From contig NZ_VCHY01000020.1 in assembly GCF_005877885.1 (NCBI RefSeq), forward strand, positions 58,821 through 122,820: a stretch of 64,000 bases of DNA, written 5' to 3'. This document shows positions 1-7,735 of this stretch, in pieces (the stretch's first letter is position 1; every line of letters begins with the position of its first letter). The notes under the pieces are model-generated. The model did no database searches and was not told the DNA's origin. It saw nothing but the letters and a program-made list of their open reading frames with translations. This DNA is from Labilibacter sediminis (GTDB lineage Bacteria > Bacteroidota > Bacteroidia > Bacteroidales > Marinilabiliaceae). The translations under genes were made by a program, and so were the position numbers.

Positions 1-356
1 TCACCTTTGGATATAGTTTCATCAATTAAATTATCAATAATTGATTTAAGTTTATTCTGATATTCTGGTTCCCTTGGACGTTTAAACCACGGTTCTACTA
101 TACTTCTATAGTCTTTGTGTTGTGGGGGATCAACTTCAAAAGGAATTTGACGAATGTCACGAATATTTACTTCTGATGGTACGACAATTCGTCCGGGTTC
201 TGCGCCCGATTGAAAGGTTTTCCAGTTGTGAGCTGTTTTGCGGACATCTTTATGTCTTAAGATCATTGTAACTGGGTCATCTTGATCGTTCATTTCAGTA
301 TGTCCTTTTTCAGTTCTTATCACCTCAAAAGGATCTTGAAAAGTACTTTTTTTCAT
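1..356 (-). CDS. Cytochrome P450, N-terminal part (runs off left edge)
   Basis: An open frame begins at an ATG (354-356, minus) and stays open to the window edge, giving about 118 residues. The stretch IPFEVDPPQHKDYRSIVEPW (residues 71-90) matches the region of bacterial P450s that leads into the C helix (usual form lDpPeHtryRrlv.p.F), and residues 30-50 fit the earlier 'DV..a..dw.tFsS' segment. The heme Cys loop and I helix lie outside the window, so catalysis cannot be judged. It has the same direction as the corrinoid operon and starts 108 bp after the activase stop, so it may be its last gene. P450s that oxidatively demethylate 6-O-methyl-D-galactose are known from marine Bacteroidota PULs; membership in that group is inference only. 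Confidence 0.72.
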   Translation of the reverse strand, partial: MKKSTFQDPFEVIRTEKGHTEMNDQDDPVTMILRHKDVRKTAHNWKTFQSGAEPGRIVVPSEVNIRDIRQIPFEVDPPQHKDYRSIVEPWFKRPREPEYQNKLKSIIDNLIDETISKG

Positions 357-464
357 AATTTTTATCTTTATTGTTATTTTTATTAACCCTTCTGTAAAAC
401 ATATTTCATTTATTTTGCTCCACCCACAACCCAACTTACATATAATTCTTAAAGCGACTATTTG

Positions 465-1982
465 TTAAGTAGTGTTAAACTGGATAGAATTAAAATACAT
501 ATTCATTGCAAATTCAAGTTCAAATTCCGGGTGAGTTGAAAGCTCAATAAGCTGAGACCTTTTAATTACTTCGTACATAAGGTCCATAAACTTGTAGTTA
601 ATTACATGAAGTTTTGCTCCCGAGCCAGATGTATTGCCCACCGGGATGATATTATTCTTTAGTTCAAAAGGCATAAGTCCTATTTTTAATGCGTTGATTG
701 GATCCATGAAATTGCCAAAACCACCAGCTAAGAAAACAGCATCAATGTCATCATAAGTCAAACCAGCCTTTTTTATTAAAATATTTATTCCAGTACAAAT
801 TGCACTTTTGGCTAATTGTACTTCTCTTATATCCTGTGGAGTTATTACGATATCCTTTCCTGTGCCAGAATCATTTTGCGAAGCAACAACAAAATCATTT
901 ATTAGGTTTCCATCTGATGATATTATTTCATTTTCCAATGAGTACGCTATTATGTCAATTAATCCTGATCCACAAATGCCCACTGGTTTTGTGTCTCCAA
1001 TTGTTTTATAGCCATTCTTATCAAAAGCTGATATGGCGCCATCAAAAGCACCCATACCACAAAAAATATTGGCACCCTCAAAGGCTGGACCTGCAGCTGT
1101 TGCGCAACAATAAATATTATCTGGAGTAACCAATGCCATCTCTCCATTTGTGCCTATATCAATAAAAAGGTATATTTTTATATTCTCATCTGGTACAAGT
1201 GAAGCGATTCCTGCTACGATATCAGAACCAACATAAGCGGAAATGGAAGGTAATAAGTAGACATCTCCATCCTGGTGGATATTAATACTTAAGTTTTTAG
1301 CTTTGTAATGTTGAGTATCTGTAAATGAGGCTTTAAATGGAGCTAAAGCAATTGGTGTTGGATTAATTCCTGCCAATAAATGTAACATTGTAGTATTAGC
1401 AGTCACAGATACTTTTACTATTGATTTATTGGAAATTTTTTCGTTTTCAACGAAGTCTTCAACTTGAAAGTTGATTGCTTCAATAATCTTTTGTTGTAAT
1501 ATTGAAACAGCATTCTTATTCGAACAGAAATTAATTCGACTAATTACATCCGCTCCATATTTAACTTGTGGATTACTAATCCCAATATTTTTAATCATAT
1601 TTCCGTTGGACAAATCGATCCAGTACAGAACTATACTCGTTGTTCCTATATCAATGGCTAAACCAACCGGGGAATCTGAGTTCAATGCAAGTGTTGAAGG
1701 CAATAATGGGAGATTAAGTGTGTAGATAGACTGATGGGTGAGAACAAGTGCCTCAGATTTTGTCGGTAAAAATACCTCCAGATTATCAGTTGGGATATAT
1801 GTACAGGAGTTGACAAATCCTTTATTCTTTACTTTTACTTTACATTTGCCACATGTTCCATTACCTCCACAAGGAGCAGAAACTATTAAATCTTCAGCTT
1901 GAATTATCTGCAACAAGCTTAAACCCGTTTCATACCTTTTTGCAATTATTTGACCATTATCATGTATAATTAGTTTCGGCAT
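465..1982 (-). CDS. Corrinoid-activating 2Fe-2S/ASKHA protein (RACE/RamA-like, DUF4445 type)
   Basis: Likely restores inactive Co(II) corrinoid to the Co(I) state in an ATP-linked reaction. Residues 1-90 form a [2Fe-2S] ferredoxin domain with Cys38, Cys44, Cys47 and Cys60 (motif PCGGNGTCGKCKV). The rest is an ASKHA ATPase fold: first phosphate loop IDIGTTSIV near residue 109, second IDIGTNGEM near 270, and LAGGFGNF near 420. At 505 residues it is somewhat shorter than many family members. The family is the usual reductive activator of corrinoid proteins in O-demethylase and methylamine methyltransferase systems, and the corrinoid protein it would serve is encoded upstream in the same operon. 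It lies 21 bp after the MetH-activation-like gene. The cytoplasmic location is inferred from absence of a signal peptide. Confidence 0.88.
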   Translation of the reverse strand: MPKLIIHDNGQIIAKRYETGLSLLQIIQAEDLIVSAPCGGNGTCGKCKVKVKNKGFVNSCTYIPTDNLEVFLPTKSEALVLTHQSIYTLNLPLLPSTLALNSDSPVGLAIDIGTTSIVLYWIDLSNGNMIKNIGISNPQVKYGADVISRINFCSNKNAVSILQQKIIEAINFQVEDFVENEKISNKSIVKVSVTANTTMLHLLAGINPTPIALAPFKASFTDTQHYKAKNLSINIHQDGDVYLLPSISAYVGSDIVAGIASLVPDENIKIYLFIDIGTNGEMALVTPDNIYCCATAAGPAFEGANIFCGMGAFDGAISAFDKNGYKTIGDTKPVGICGSGLIDIIAYSLENEIISSDGNLINDFVVASQNDSGTGKDIVITPQDIREVQLAKSAICTGINILIKKAGLTYDDIDAVFLAGGFGNFMDPINALKIGLMPFELKNNIIPVGNTSGSGAKLHVINYKFMDLMYEVIKRSQLIELSTHPEFELEFAMNMYFNSIQFNTT

Positions 1983-2003
1983 GATGTGTTATTTTTGAAG
2001 TAA

Positions 2004-2705
2004 TTATTTTTTTCTATAAATACAATTCCCGCTATTGCAATTATCACAAACATGATTGTGAAATTTTACACTGTCTCCAATACCCATAATTCCACTTACT
2101 GACTTAATAGGTGACATCAAGCTAGATTCACACAGATGGACATTACAGAAATTATTTGGGAAAAATGTAAATAATCCTTTCTGTTCTTGTACATTCCATT
2201 CGCAGTAACCAGGACTATATCTATTGGTTATAATTATGCCATGTTTCTTCAATGATTTTTGAACTGATTCATGAATCTTGTCCATAGCTTTCTCCACGAT
2301 TACAGATCCCAAAAGGTCTAATAAATATCCTTCTATTAATTTTCCTGTATTTGTATGTTCTTTAGCTCTTTGTGTGATTTCATTTCCCGCGGTACACACA
2401 AAAACAGCTGCATGAGTCATTCCTTTTAAGAAATGCACCACTTGTTCTCCTGCAAAAAACACTTTATCCTTTAAGAAGATTTTATCTTTTTGTGCTCTAC
2501 CTTCAATAATAATTAATCCTCCTTCAATGTTAGCGGTATCTTCTAATATGCTCATTTCCCGATCTAAAAAGCCTTTATATGATTGGATTTCTCCAATTTT
2601 AGCTAATTCAAGGAGATGCCCAATTGAAATGCCTAATTCATTTGGACTGAATCGATAGTGCATTAAAGGATTAAGATCCAATAATTCTGATAACTGCTTA
2701 TTCAT
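2004..2705 (-). CDS. MetH-activation-domain-like protein (corrinoid reactivation partner)
   Basis: A 233-residue stand-alone protein resembling the vitamin B12-dependent methionine synthase activation domain. The signature is NRYSPGYCEWNVQEQKGLF near residues 160-180, equivalent to the R.sPGY.....q..lf segment of MetH that contacts AdoMet and corrinoid. Preceding helices (GNEITQRAKEH, GYLLDLLGSVIVEKAMDKI) also fit the fold. The C-terminus carries a CxxCxxxxC cluster (CDNCNSGNC), absent from MetH itself, that could bind a metal or Fe-S cluster. Such free-standing domains are common beside corrinoid methyltransferase genes. It lies 4 bp after the membrane protein gene, so is surely co-transcribed. 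Whether it uses AdoMet or only docks the corrinoid protein cannot be read here. Confidence 0.8.
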   Translation of the reverse strand: MNKQLSELLDLNPLMHYRFSPNELGISIGHLLELAKIGEIQSYKGFLDREMSILEDTANIEGGLIIIEGRAQKDKIFLKDKVFFAGEQVVHFLKGMTHAAVFVCTAGNEITQRAKEHTNTGKLIEGYLLDLLGSVIVEKAMDKIHESVQKSLKKHGIIITNRYSPGYCEWNVQEQKGLFTFFPNNFCNVHLCESSLMSPIKSVSGIMGIGDSVKFHNHVCDNCNSGNCIYRKK

Positions 2706-2709
2706 ATCG

Positions 2710-3225
2710 TCAGGAAGTTTTTGTGCTACTACAACACGAGCTTTGTTTTGTATTGAATAACTGTTTGGAAATTTCGGTTATAAAACACCAGTTGTAATAA
2801 CCTGCAAAAGAAGCTAACAAAATCAGCAATAATACTGGAGTATAAGCTGCGACTAAATTATCCTGTACAATTTGATAAGCGGCATTTAGGAATATAAAAC
2901 TACCTAAAGCACATCCAATCTTCCTGTGTTTGCTATGTTTAGGAACCTGCCCCCATTTTAGAAATCCCGAGAATATATATTTGTAAAGTAAATCGTAGAA
3001 ACTTAAAGAGCTAAATACCCCAATTAGCATCAAAATGGATAGGCTCATGAAATAATAAACTGAGCCAGTGAATAATCCTATTGTACTAAAAAACATACAA
3101 GCAAAAGGAGTAAACCTGGTAAGCCATCTTGATTTTGGATTAGCACTAATTTCTATTTCCAGATAACCTTGATCGATTAATCTATCTAATTCTTTATCCT
3201 CTTTCATTTTATTTGTACTAAGCAA
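2710..3225 (-). CDS. Small integral membrane protein (DUF4395-like topology)
   Basis: A 171-residue protein with about four hydrophobic segments (roughly residues 38-58, 60-80, 105-120, 125-145). A charged N-terminus precedes them, and a Cys-rich tail (QSSCCSSTKTS) ends the protein. The layout, with a short basic loop (KHSKHRKIGCALGS) before the second half and an FxGYYNWCF-like segment, is reminiscent of the DUF4395 family, but I could not confirm this. Its start overlaps the end of the CobW-like gene by 8 bp, indicating translational coupling, so it belongs to the corrinoid operon. Function unknown; metal or redox handling at the membrane is a guess from context. Confidence 0.6.
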   Translation of the reverse strand: MLSTNKMKEDKELDRLIDQGYLEIEISANPKSRWLTRFTPFACMFFSTIGLFTGSVYYFMSLSILMLIGVFSSLSFYDLLYKYIFSGFLKWGQVPKHSKHRKIGCALGSFIFLNAAYQIVQDNLVAAYTPVLLLILLASFAGYYNWCFITEISKQLFNTKQSSCCSSTKTS

Positions 3226-4129
3226 TTCTTTCCTTAAATTTTTTCCTCAAATCGGTAATGTTAATGTCATACCCAAATACAATCAACTCGGAAGGACCTA
3301 TATGTTTTTTAACTTCCTTGATCTCAAGGCGATTAAAAACACTATGAACCGAAACCTTTTTTCCATTCGTAAGATTTAAAAATCCCTTAATCCTAGGACA
3401 ATTCTTTTGCATACCCTTAATGAAACTCTTTAAGCAATGTTCACTAATTTTATCATGTGTTCTTAATACGCATGTTTTGATGTCGGGTTGACCGCCAGCT
3501 AACCTGCCAGTAAATCGCTTAGACGCTGCTCCTTTTATGGAGAGATTTACCTCAAAATCAGCCCAATATATTTGAGCATAGGTTGTAGGTAGTATTTCTG
3601 CAAAAGGATTTAGCTCCTTCAGCTTTTCTTCAATAGCTGTTAAATGTCCTTCAAACAGATCTGTTTTATTTATAATAATCTTGTCGGCCACCATAATCTG
3701 ATGCTTAAATCGAACAAGAGAAGAGAGACCTTTGAAAAAATTGGGAGCATCAACCAAACAAATACTTTTATCAAGCGCAACTTTATCTTTAAGCTCTTCT
3801 GTTTGCAATAATTCAACAATGCTAATGGGATCAGCCAAACCCGAAGCTTCAAGAAAAATGATGTCAGGCTTATAATCTTCAATAAGTTTTAGCAAATTCT
3901 GAACAAAATTACTCAACTGACAAACACAAAAAACAGAACCATTATTGATTTCAACCAACTTAAAATCATCATTCAAGCGGCTTAGTTCCTTCCCGTCGAT
4001 ACCCGATGCAGCAAACTCATTTTGTATAACTGCAATACGATTTTTTGCTGATAATTCTTCAAGTAAATTTCCCAACAGAGTTGTTTTACCACTACCTAAA
4101 AAACCGGTTATAAGATTAAATTGTATCAT
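3218..4129 (-). CDS. COG0523/CobW-family GTPase (metallochaperone-like)
   Basis: A G3E-family P-loop GTPase of 303 residues. Walker A is GFLGSGKTT (residues 9-17), the Walker B region is FLEASGLADP near residue 95, and the guanine specificity motif NKTDL lies near 155. The COG0523 metal motif usually reads CxCC; here it is FCVCQ (Cys68, Cys70, then Gln), so the last Cys is missing. A CobW_C-like domain follows from about residue 215 (RIKGFLNL). Family members hand metals (Zn, Co, Fe) to target enzymes. In a corrinoid methyltransferase operon, supply of cobalt, or of zinc to the UroD-type methyltransferases, is a reasonable inference. It ends 8 bp inside the membrane protein gene and starts 73 bp after the methyltransferase-thioredoxin gene. 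Confidence 0.88.
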   Translation of the reverse strand: MIQFNLITGFLGSGKTTLLGNLLEELSAKNRIAVIQNEFAASGIDGKELSRLNDDFKLVEINNGSVFCVCQLSNFVQNLLKLIEDYKPDIIFLEASGLADPISIVELLQTEELKDKVALDKSICLVDAPNFFKGLSSLVRFKHQIMVADKIIINKTDLFEGHLTAIEEKLKELNPFAEILPTTYAQIYWADFEVNLSIKGAASKRFTGRLAGGQPDIKTCVLRTHDKISEHCLKSFIKGMQKNCPRIKGFLNLTNGKKVSVHSVFNRLEIKEVKKHIGPSELIVFGYDINITDLRKKFKERIA

Positions 4130-4202
4130 TTATTATTTAAAAGATAACATAAAGCAGTCAACAAAATTACTGTTGACTGCCTATTGCTTTCCCAGCACTT
4201 TT

Positions 4203-5561
4203 TTAATTCTTAAAAGTCAAATATCCTTCAATTTTAGATTTAATTTCGCTTATGGGTGGAATTTGCGAAATAAAGTCAATATTACCATCTATTACAATAG
4301 TGGGTAAATTTTGAACACCCAGCGAAGCCATCATTTGCACACCTTCCATCTCTTTTATGCGGTGTTCTTTGTACACTACTTTATCACCAAAGGGTTCAGC
4401 AGCACGTGCAACAGCGTCAACCATATACTGGCATGGTGCACATGATGAAGAATCAAGCGTTATGATATCGATAATTACTTTTTCATTATCCCAGTGCCCG
4501 GCAAGATCCAATAACTCCACTTCCATTCCTTTTGCTTCTGAAGCCCGCAACTCTCCCTGAAGAATTTCATCATGTACCAATTCTGAAACAGCTACAATAT
4601 TCTCTACAGGTGTATCCATTGCTAAATCGCAACCCGGTGCTAGGATAAATCCTTTCTTACCTCCAATATCCATACATTCCAAAGCATCTCTTCGCGAAGC
4701 ATCTTCATCACCCATGAGTAATACAACTGTAAGTTTAATATTTCCACCAAAAGAGACATTATGCTTAAGTGCCATGTCTCGTACAAAATCCAACGGAATA
4801 TTTTCGTCAATCGAAAGGTTATCAGGACCTGTTTTACACATAACTTCAATATTTTGTTGCGCATTTCCACAAACGAAGAATGAACTCAAGGCATCACACT
4901 CGCGCACAAAATCAAATACTTCCTTTACATAAGGAGAAACAAATGTTTCAAAGCTCATCGGATCTATCTGACTGGTCATTGGATCAACCACAGCAATAAC
5001 ATCTGCTCCGGCCTCAATATAATTGCCTGCCATTATTTTAGCCACATCTGTGGTAAAGCGCATTAGCTTATGCACTTCATCGGGCTCGGTCATCATTTGC
5101 ATAAATATGTCAGTACCTAAGAGGTGTAAGGCTAAAGTAAAAGGACCTGTTATTAAACCATACAAAGCCATGTCGGGATGTTGGTCGCGTAATTGACGTG
5201 TCGCATCCATTGCCATGGGGATGCGTGCTTTACAAGCACAAGGGACTTTTAAATCTTCAATATTTTTACCTTCTTTTAATGGGTGAGAAACTACGGCGGG
5301 AGGATTGTCATCGGCCCAAGCCAGTTTGCAGCCAAGGGCTTCAGCTTCTATTTGTAAATCGAATACCACCGGAATTCCATCCGGATTATATAATTCAATT
5401 GCTTTATTTACTCCTTCAACAATTTTTTCTGTGGATTGTAAATATTCTGTAGCCGTTAAACCTAATAATTTCCCGGCATGCGCACCAACAAAAGGCACCC
5501 AGGGTATACGCTCTACTTCTTCAAGGTTCATTGCCCTTTTTATTAATTGTATTCCTTTCAT
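4203..5561 (-). CDS. UroD-superfamily corrinoid methyltransferase fused to a thioredoxin-fold domain
   Basis: Residues 1 to about 350 form a MtaA/CmuA/UroD-type barrel (start MKGIQLIKRAMNLEEVERIPW). The C-terminal 90 or so residues are a thioredoxin-like domain with a CAPC redox motif and the cis-Pro segment NLPTIVIDG. I chose the ATG at 5561 because it aligns with UroD starts; an upstream in-frame ATG at 5588 would add nine residues. In methyl-transferring members a zinc site is made by HxC and a distant Cys. Here the first part reads FVCGN (Phe229, Cys231), so the His is lost, while the second Cys (APGC) is kept. The two other UroD paralogs in the window keep the His. It may therefore play a different role, perhaps redox-gated methyl transfer. 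The next gene toward the promoter is the corrinoid protein, after a CobW fragment. Confidence 0.85.
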   Translation of the reverse strand: MKGIQLIKRAMNLEEVERIPWVPFVGAHAGKLLGLTATEYLQSTEKIVEGVNKAIELYNPDGIPVVFDLQIEAEALGCKLAWADDNPPAVVSHPLKEGKNIEDLKVPCACKARIPMAMDATRQLRDQHPDMALYGLITGPFTLALHLLGTDIFMQMMTEPDEVHKLMRFTTDVAKIMAGNYIEAGADVIAVVDPMTSQIDPMSFETFVSPYVKEVFDFVRECDALSSFFVCGNAQQNIEVMCKTGPDNLSIDENIPLDFVRDMALKHNVSFGGNIKLTVVLLMGDEDASRRDALECMDIGGKKGFILAPGCDLAMDTPVENIVAVSELVHDEILQGELRASEAKGMEVELLDLAGHWDNEKVIIDIITLDSSSCAPCQYMVDAVARAAEPFGDKVVYKEHRIKEMEGVQMMASLGVQNLPTIVIDGNIDFISQIPPISEIKSKIEGYLTFKN

Positions 5562-5600
5562 AATCTTGTTTATTTCTGACCTGCACAATTCATAAAATGT

Positions 5601-5860
5601 TTATGAATATGGAAGGTCAATATTTTTTGTACTTATTAAAACGATTGTATTTTTATCTTTTTTTGTAACTCTTTGATAGTTGAATTTACCCATCACGGCA
5701 TTAAAAAGTATCCACATTTTTCCAATATTCAAATGCCCTTTTGCCCGAATAATATGTTCTGAATCTGAAAAGAGCCTTTTGATGATGTCTTTATCAAATT
5801 GTTTGTCGGTGGGATGGGTAAAGCTTTTTTTTATATTCTTCCGGTATATTGAATGAACAT
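5601..5860 (-). pseudogene. Stranded C-terminal fragment of a second CobW-like protein
   Basis: Between the corrinoid protein and the UroD-Trx gene one minus-strand frame is open for about 85 codons and ends in TAA at 5601-5603. It has no ATG near its upstream end, which is a stop near 5861. The translated core (IIRAKGHLNIGKMWILFN, then GKFNYQRVTKKDKNTIVLIS) matches the CobW_C pattern: R-K-G, an aromatic-rich strand, and a final IVLI strand. It can be laid over the C-terminal domain of the intact CobW at 3218-4129. No GTPase part precedes it. It is best read as the remnant of a deleted second CobW gene, although a free-standing C-terminal domain using a rare start codon is possible. Confidence 0.6.
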
Positions 5861-5875
5861 GTTATATTTTAATAA

Positions 5876-6544
5876 TTATCCTACTAATTCATTTAAATAT
5901 TCAACAGCTCCCTGCGGATCGGGGGAATAAAAGTCAGCTCCAATTTTATCAGCAAATTCTGAATTAACAGGTGCTCCACCAATAAGAATTTTAGTATCGT
6001 TAAATTCTCTACGAATATCATTAACAATACCTTGCATGTTTACCATTGTGGTTGTTAACAGAGCTGACATACCTACAACTGCTCCATCATTTTCCCTTAA
6101 AGCTTCAATATATTTTTCAGAAGGAACATCAACACCAAGGTCAATCATGGTCCATCCGCTACCTTCAATCATCATAGAGACAAGGTTTTTTCCTATATCG
6201 TGCAAGTCACCTTTTACTGTGCCCATAATAAAAGTTCCTTTGCTTTTTATTTCACCTGATTGAAAGAGTGGTTTTAAATACATCATGGCCGCTCCCATAG
6301 CTTTTGCCGACATCAACATTTGCGGTACAAATATTTTGTTCGCCGAAAACTTTTTACCGACAACATCCATTGCAGGAATTAATGCTTCATTAAGGATATC
6401 TTGTGGAGGAATATTTTCATCGAGTGCCGTTTTGGCATATTCGCTTGCCCCATTTTGTCCTTTTAATTGTGGAGGGAATGGAGAGTTAAAATCTACTTTA
6501 CCTAGTTCTACCGCTTCTTTTAATTTTAGTAATAATTCTTTCAT
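5876..6544 (-). CDS. Corrinoid (B12-binding) methyltransferase protein
   Basis: Methyl carrier of the system: accepts a methyl group on Co(I) and passes it on. It is 222 residues long, the normal size for MtaC/MtbC/MtvC-type proteins. Residues 1-90 are the helical B12-binding cap (PPQDILNEALIPAMDVVGKKF). Residues 95-222 are the Rossmann B12-binding domain with the DxHxxG motif KGDLHDIGKNLV, whose His115 would be the lower cobalt ligand. GSALLTTT-like and IGGAPVN segments follow. It is the first gene of the minus-strand operon and diverges from the AraC regulator. The window encodes only this one corrinoid protein but three UroD-type methyltransferases, so it probably serves all of them. Confidence 0.93.
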   Translation of the reverse strand: MKELLLKLKEAVELGKVDFNSPFPPQLKGQNGASEYAKTALDENIPPQDILNEALIPAMDVVGKKFSANKIFVPQMLMSAKAMGAAMMYLKPLFQSGEIKSKGTFIMGTVKGDLHDIGKNLVSMMIEGSGWTMIDLGVDVPSEKYIEALRENDGAVVGMSALLTTTMVNMQGIVNDIRREFNDTKILIGGAPVNSEFADKIGADFYSPDPQGAVEYLNELVG

Positions 6545-6562
6545 AATAACATAGCTTTAAAT

Positions 6563-6577
6563 TCAAACTTAGTTTGA
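6563..6577. promoter_or_regulatory. Candidate operator, perfect inverted repeat
   Basis: TCAAAC-TTA-GTTTGA is a perfect 6-3-6 inverted repeat in the 105-bp divergent region between the corrinoid protein and AraC genes. It would lie close to the transcription start of the corrinoid operon given the possible -7 box at 6580-6587. The neighbouring AraC protein is the obvious candidate ligand, although AraC members more often bind direct repeats. Confidence 0.45.
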
Positions 6578-6579
6578 TA

Positions 6580-6587
6580 CAAAGTAA
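6580..6587 (-). promoter_or_regulatory. Possible -7 box of the corrinoid operon
   Basis: On the minus strand the sequence reads TTACTTTG, 7 of 8 to the Bacteroidota consensus TAnnTTTG, 36 nt before the corrinoid protein start codon. No convincing -33 TTTG was identified. Confidence 0.3.
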
Positions 6588-6649
6588 TGTTGTAGTAAGA
6601 TTGAATTCTACCTTGCTGTTGCTATTTATTTGTACTATATTGAAAAATA

Positions 6650-7507
6650 ATGTATTTTGAGCCAAAATATTTCAGTATGAAGCCTGAATTTGAAAAAATT
6701 GATAAGAATATAAACTCCTCATTTAGAGTTTTTGAACATAAAAATCTAAAGGAATATAAACCTTATCATTTCCATCCTGAATTTGAGATCGTTCTTATTA
6801 CCAAGGGAGAAGGGAAACGTTTTGTAGGAGACCATATTGGTTTTTTTAAAAAAAATGACCTGGTTCTGGTTGGAGGAAACTTACCGCATTGTTGGGTTCA
6901 AAACGACGAGATTAACGCTGTTGTGATTCAGTTCAATTGGGAGATATTTATGGATAGAGTTGGCAATATGCCAGAACTCATAAAGATTATTGAACTTTTG
7001 GAGAAAGCAACTAATGGTATATCTTTCAATGAAATTTCTACAACTTGTTACAAAAAATTAAAGAAAATTTCAATGTTAGAAGGCATTGACCGTTTGATAT
7101 GTTTTCTACAACTATTGAATGAAATGTCTATAGTTAAAAATTATGAAGTATTATCTTCATTCACGTTTAATGATTTACATACTCAGAAACATCGTATTGA
7201 TAAAGTTTTAAAGTACATATACGAAAACTTTAATCATGAATTAAATGTTAACGTTGCTGCGGATATCCTCAAAATGAACGTATCAGCTTTTTGTCATTAT
7301 TTTAAAAAAACAACCAATCGCACTTTTTCCAACTTTGTTAACCAGGTACGAATTGGCTATGCTGGTAAATTATTAATTGAAACAGACAAAAATGTATCTG
7401 AAATTGCTTTTGATAGTGGATACAATAGCCTTTCAAATTTTAACAAGCGCTTTCGTGAAAAGAATGGCATTTCTCCTAAGGAATATCGTACGAAATATTT
7501 GGTTTGA
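6650..7507 (+). CDS. AraC-family transcriptional regulator with cupin sensor
   Basis: A 285-residue protein. Residues 30-110 form an AraC-type cupin sensor (HKNLKEYKPYHFHPEFEIVL, then NLPHCWVQN), the arrangement that binds small sugars or glycosides. Residues about 180-285 hold two HTH motifs (NVAADILKMNVSAFCHYFKK and VSEIAFDSGYNSLSNFNKRF) and the family ending GISPKEYR. The start at 6650 may be nine codons too early; a second Met (MKPEFEK) follows. It diverges from the corrinoid operon and points toward the PUL, so it is well placed to control one or both. The inducer is unknown; a methylated sugar would fit the context. Confidence 0.92.
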   Translation: MYFEPKYFSMKPEFEKIDKNINSSFRVFEHKNLKEYKPYHFHPEFEIVLITKGEGKRFVGDHIGFFKKNDLVLVGGNLPHCWVQNDEINAVVIQFNWEIFMDRVGNMPELIKIIELLEKATNGISFNEISTTCYKKLKKISMLEGIDRLICFLQLLNEMSIVKNYEVLSSFTFNDLHTQKHRIDKVLKYIYENFNHELNVNVAADILKMNVSAFCHYFKKTTNRTFSNFVNQVRIGYAGKLLIETDKNVSEIAFDSGYNSLSNFNKRFREKNGISPKEYRTKYLV

Positions 7508-7735
7508 TCTCACATTTTCTATACGCTGAGGGAACCATCTTATATTGTTTTAAAATTGCATGCAAGATTTGCCCAGTTAAAACTTTTTAACATTTATGTG
7601 TAAAATATACTATTTTTAGGGTGCAATATGAGTTATTTAATGGCAATCTAAGTAAACAATATTTTTTTGATCAGGTGTGCTTATTCTTTATTTTAAAAGG
7701 ATTGTTGTTGAATAAACTAATGATTAAAATCGATA

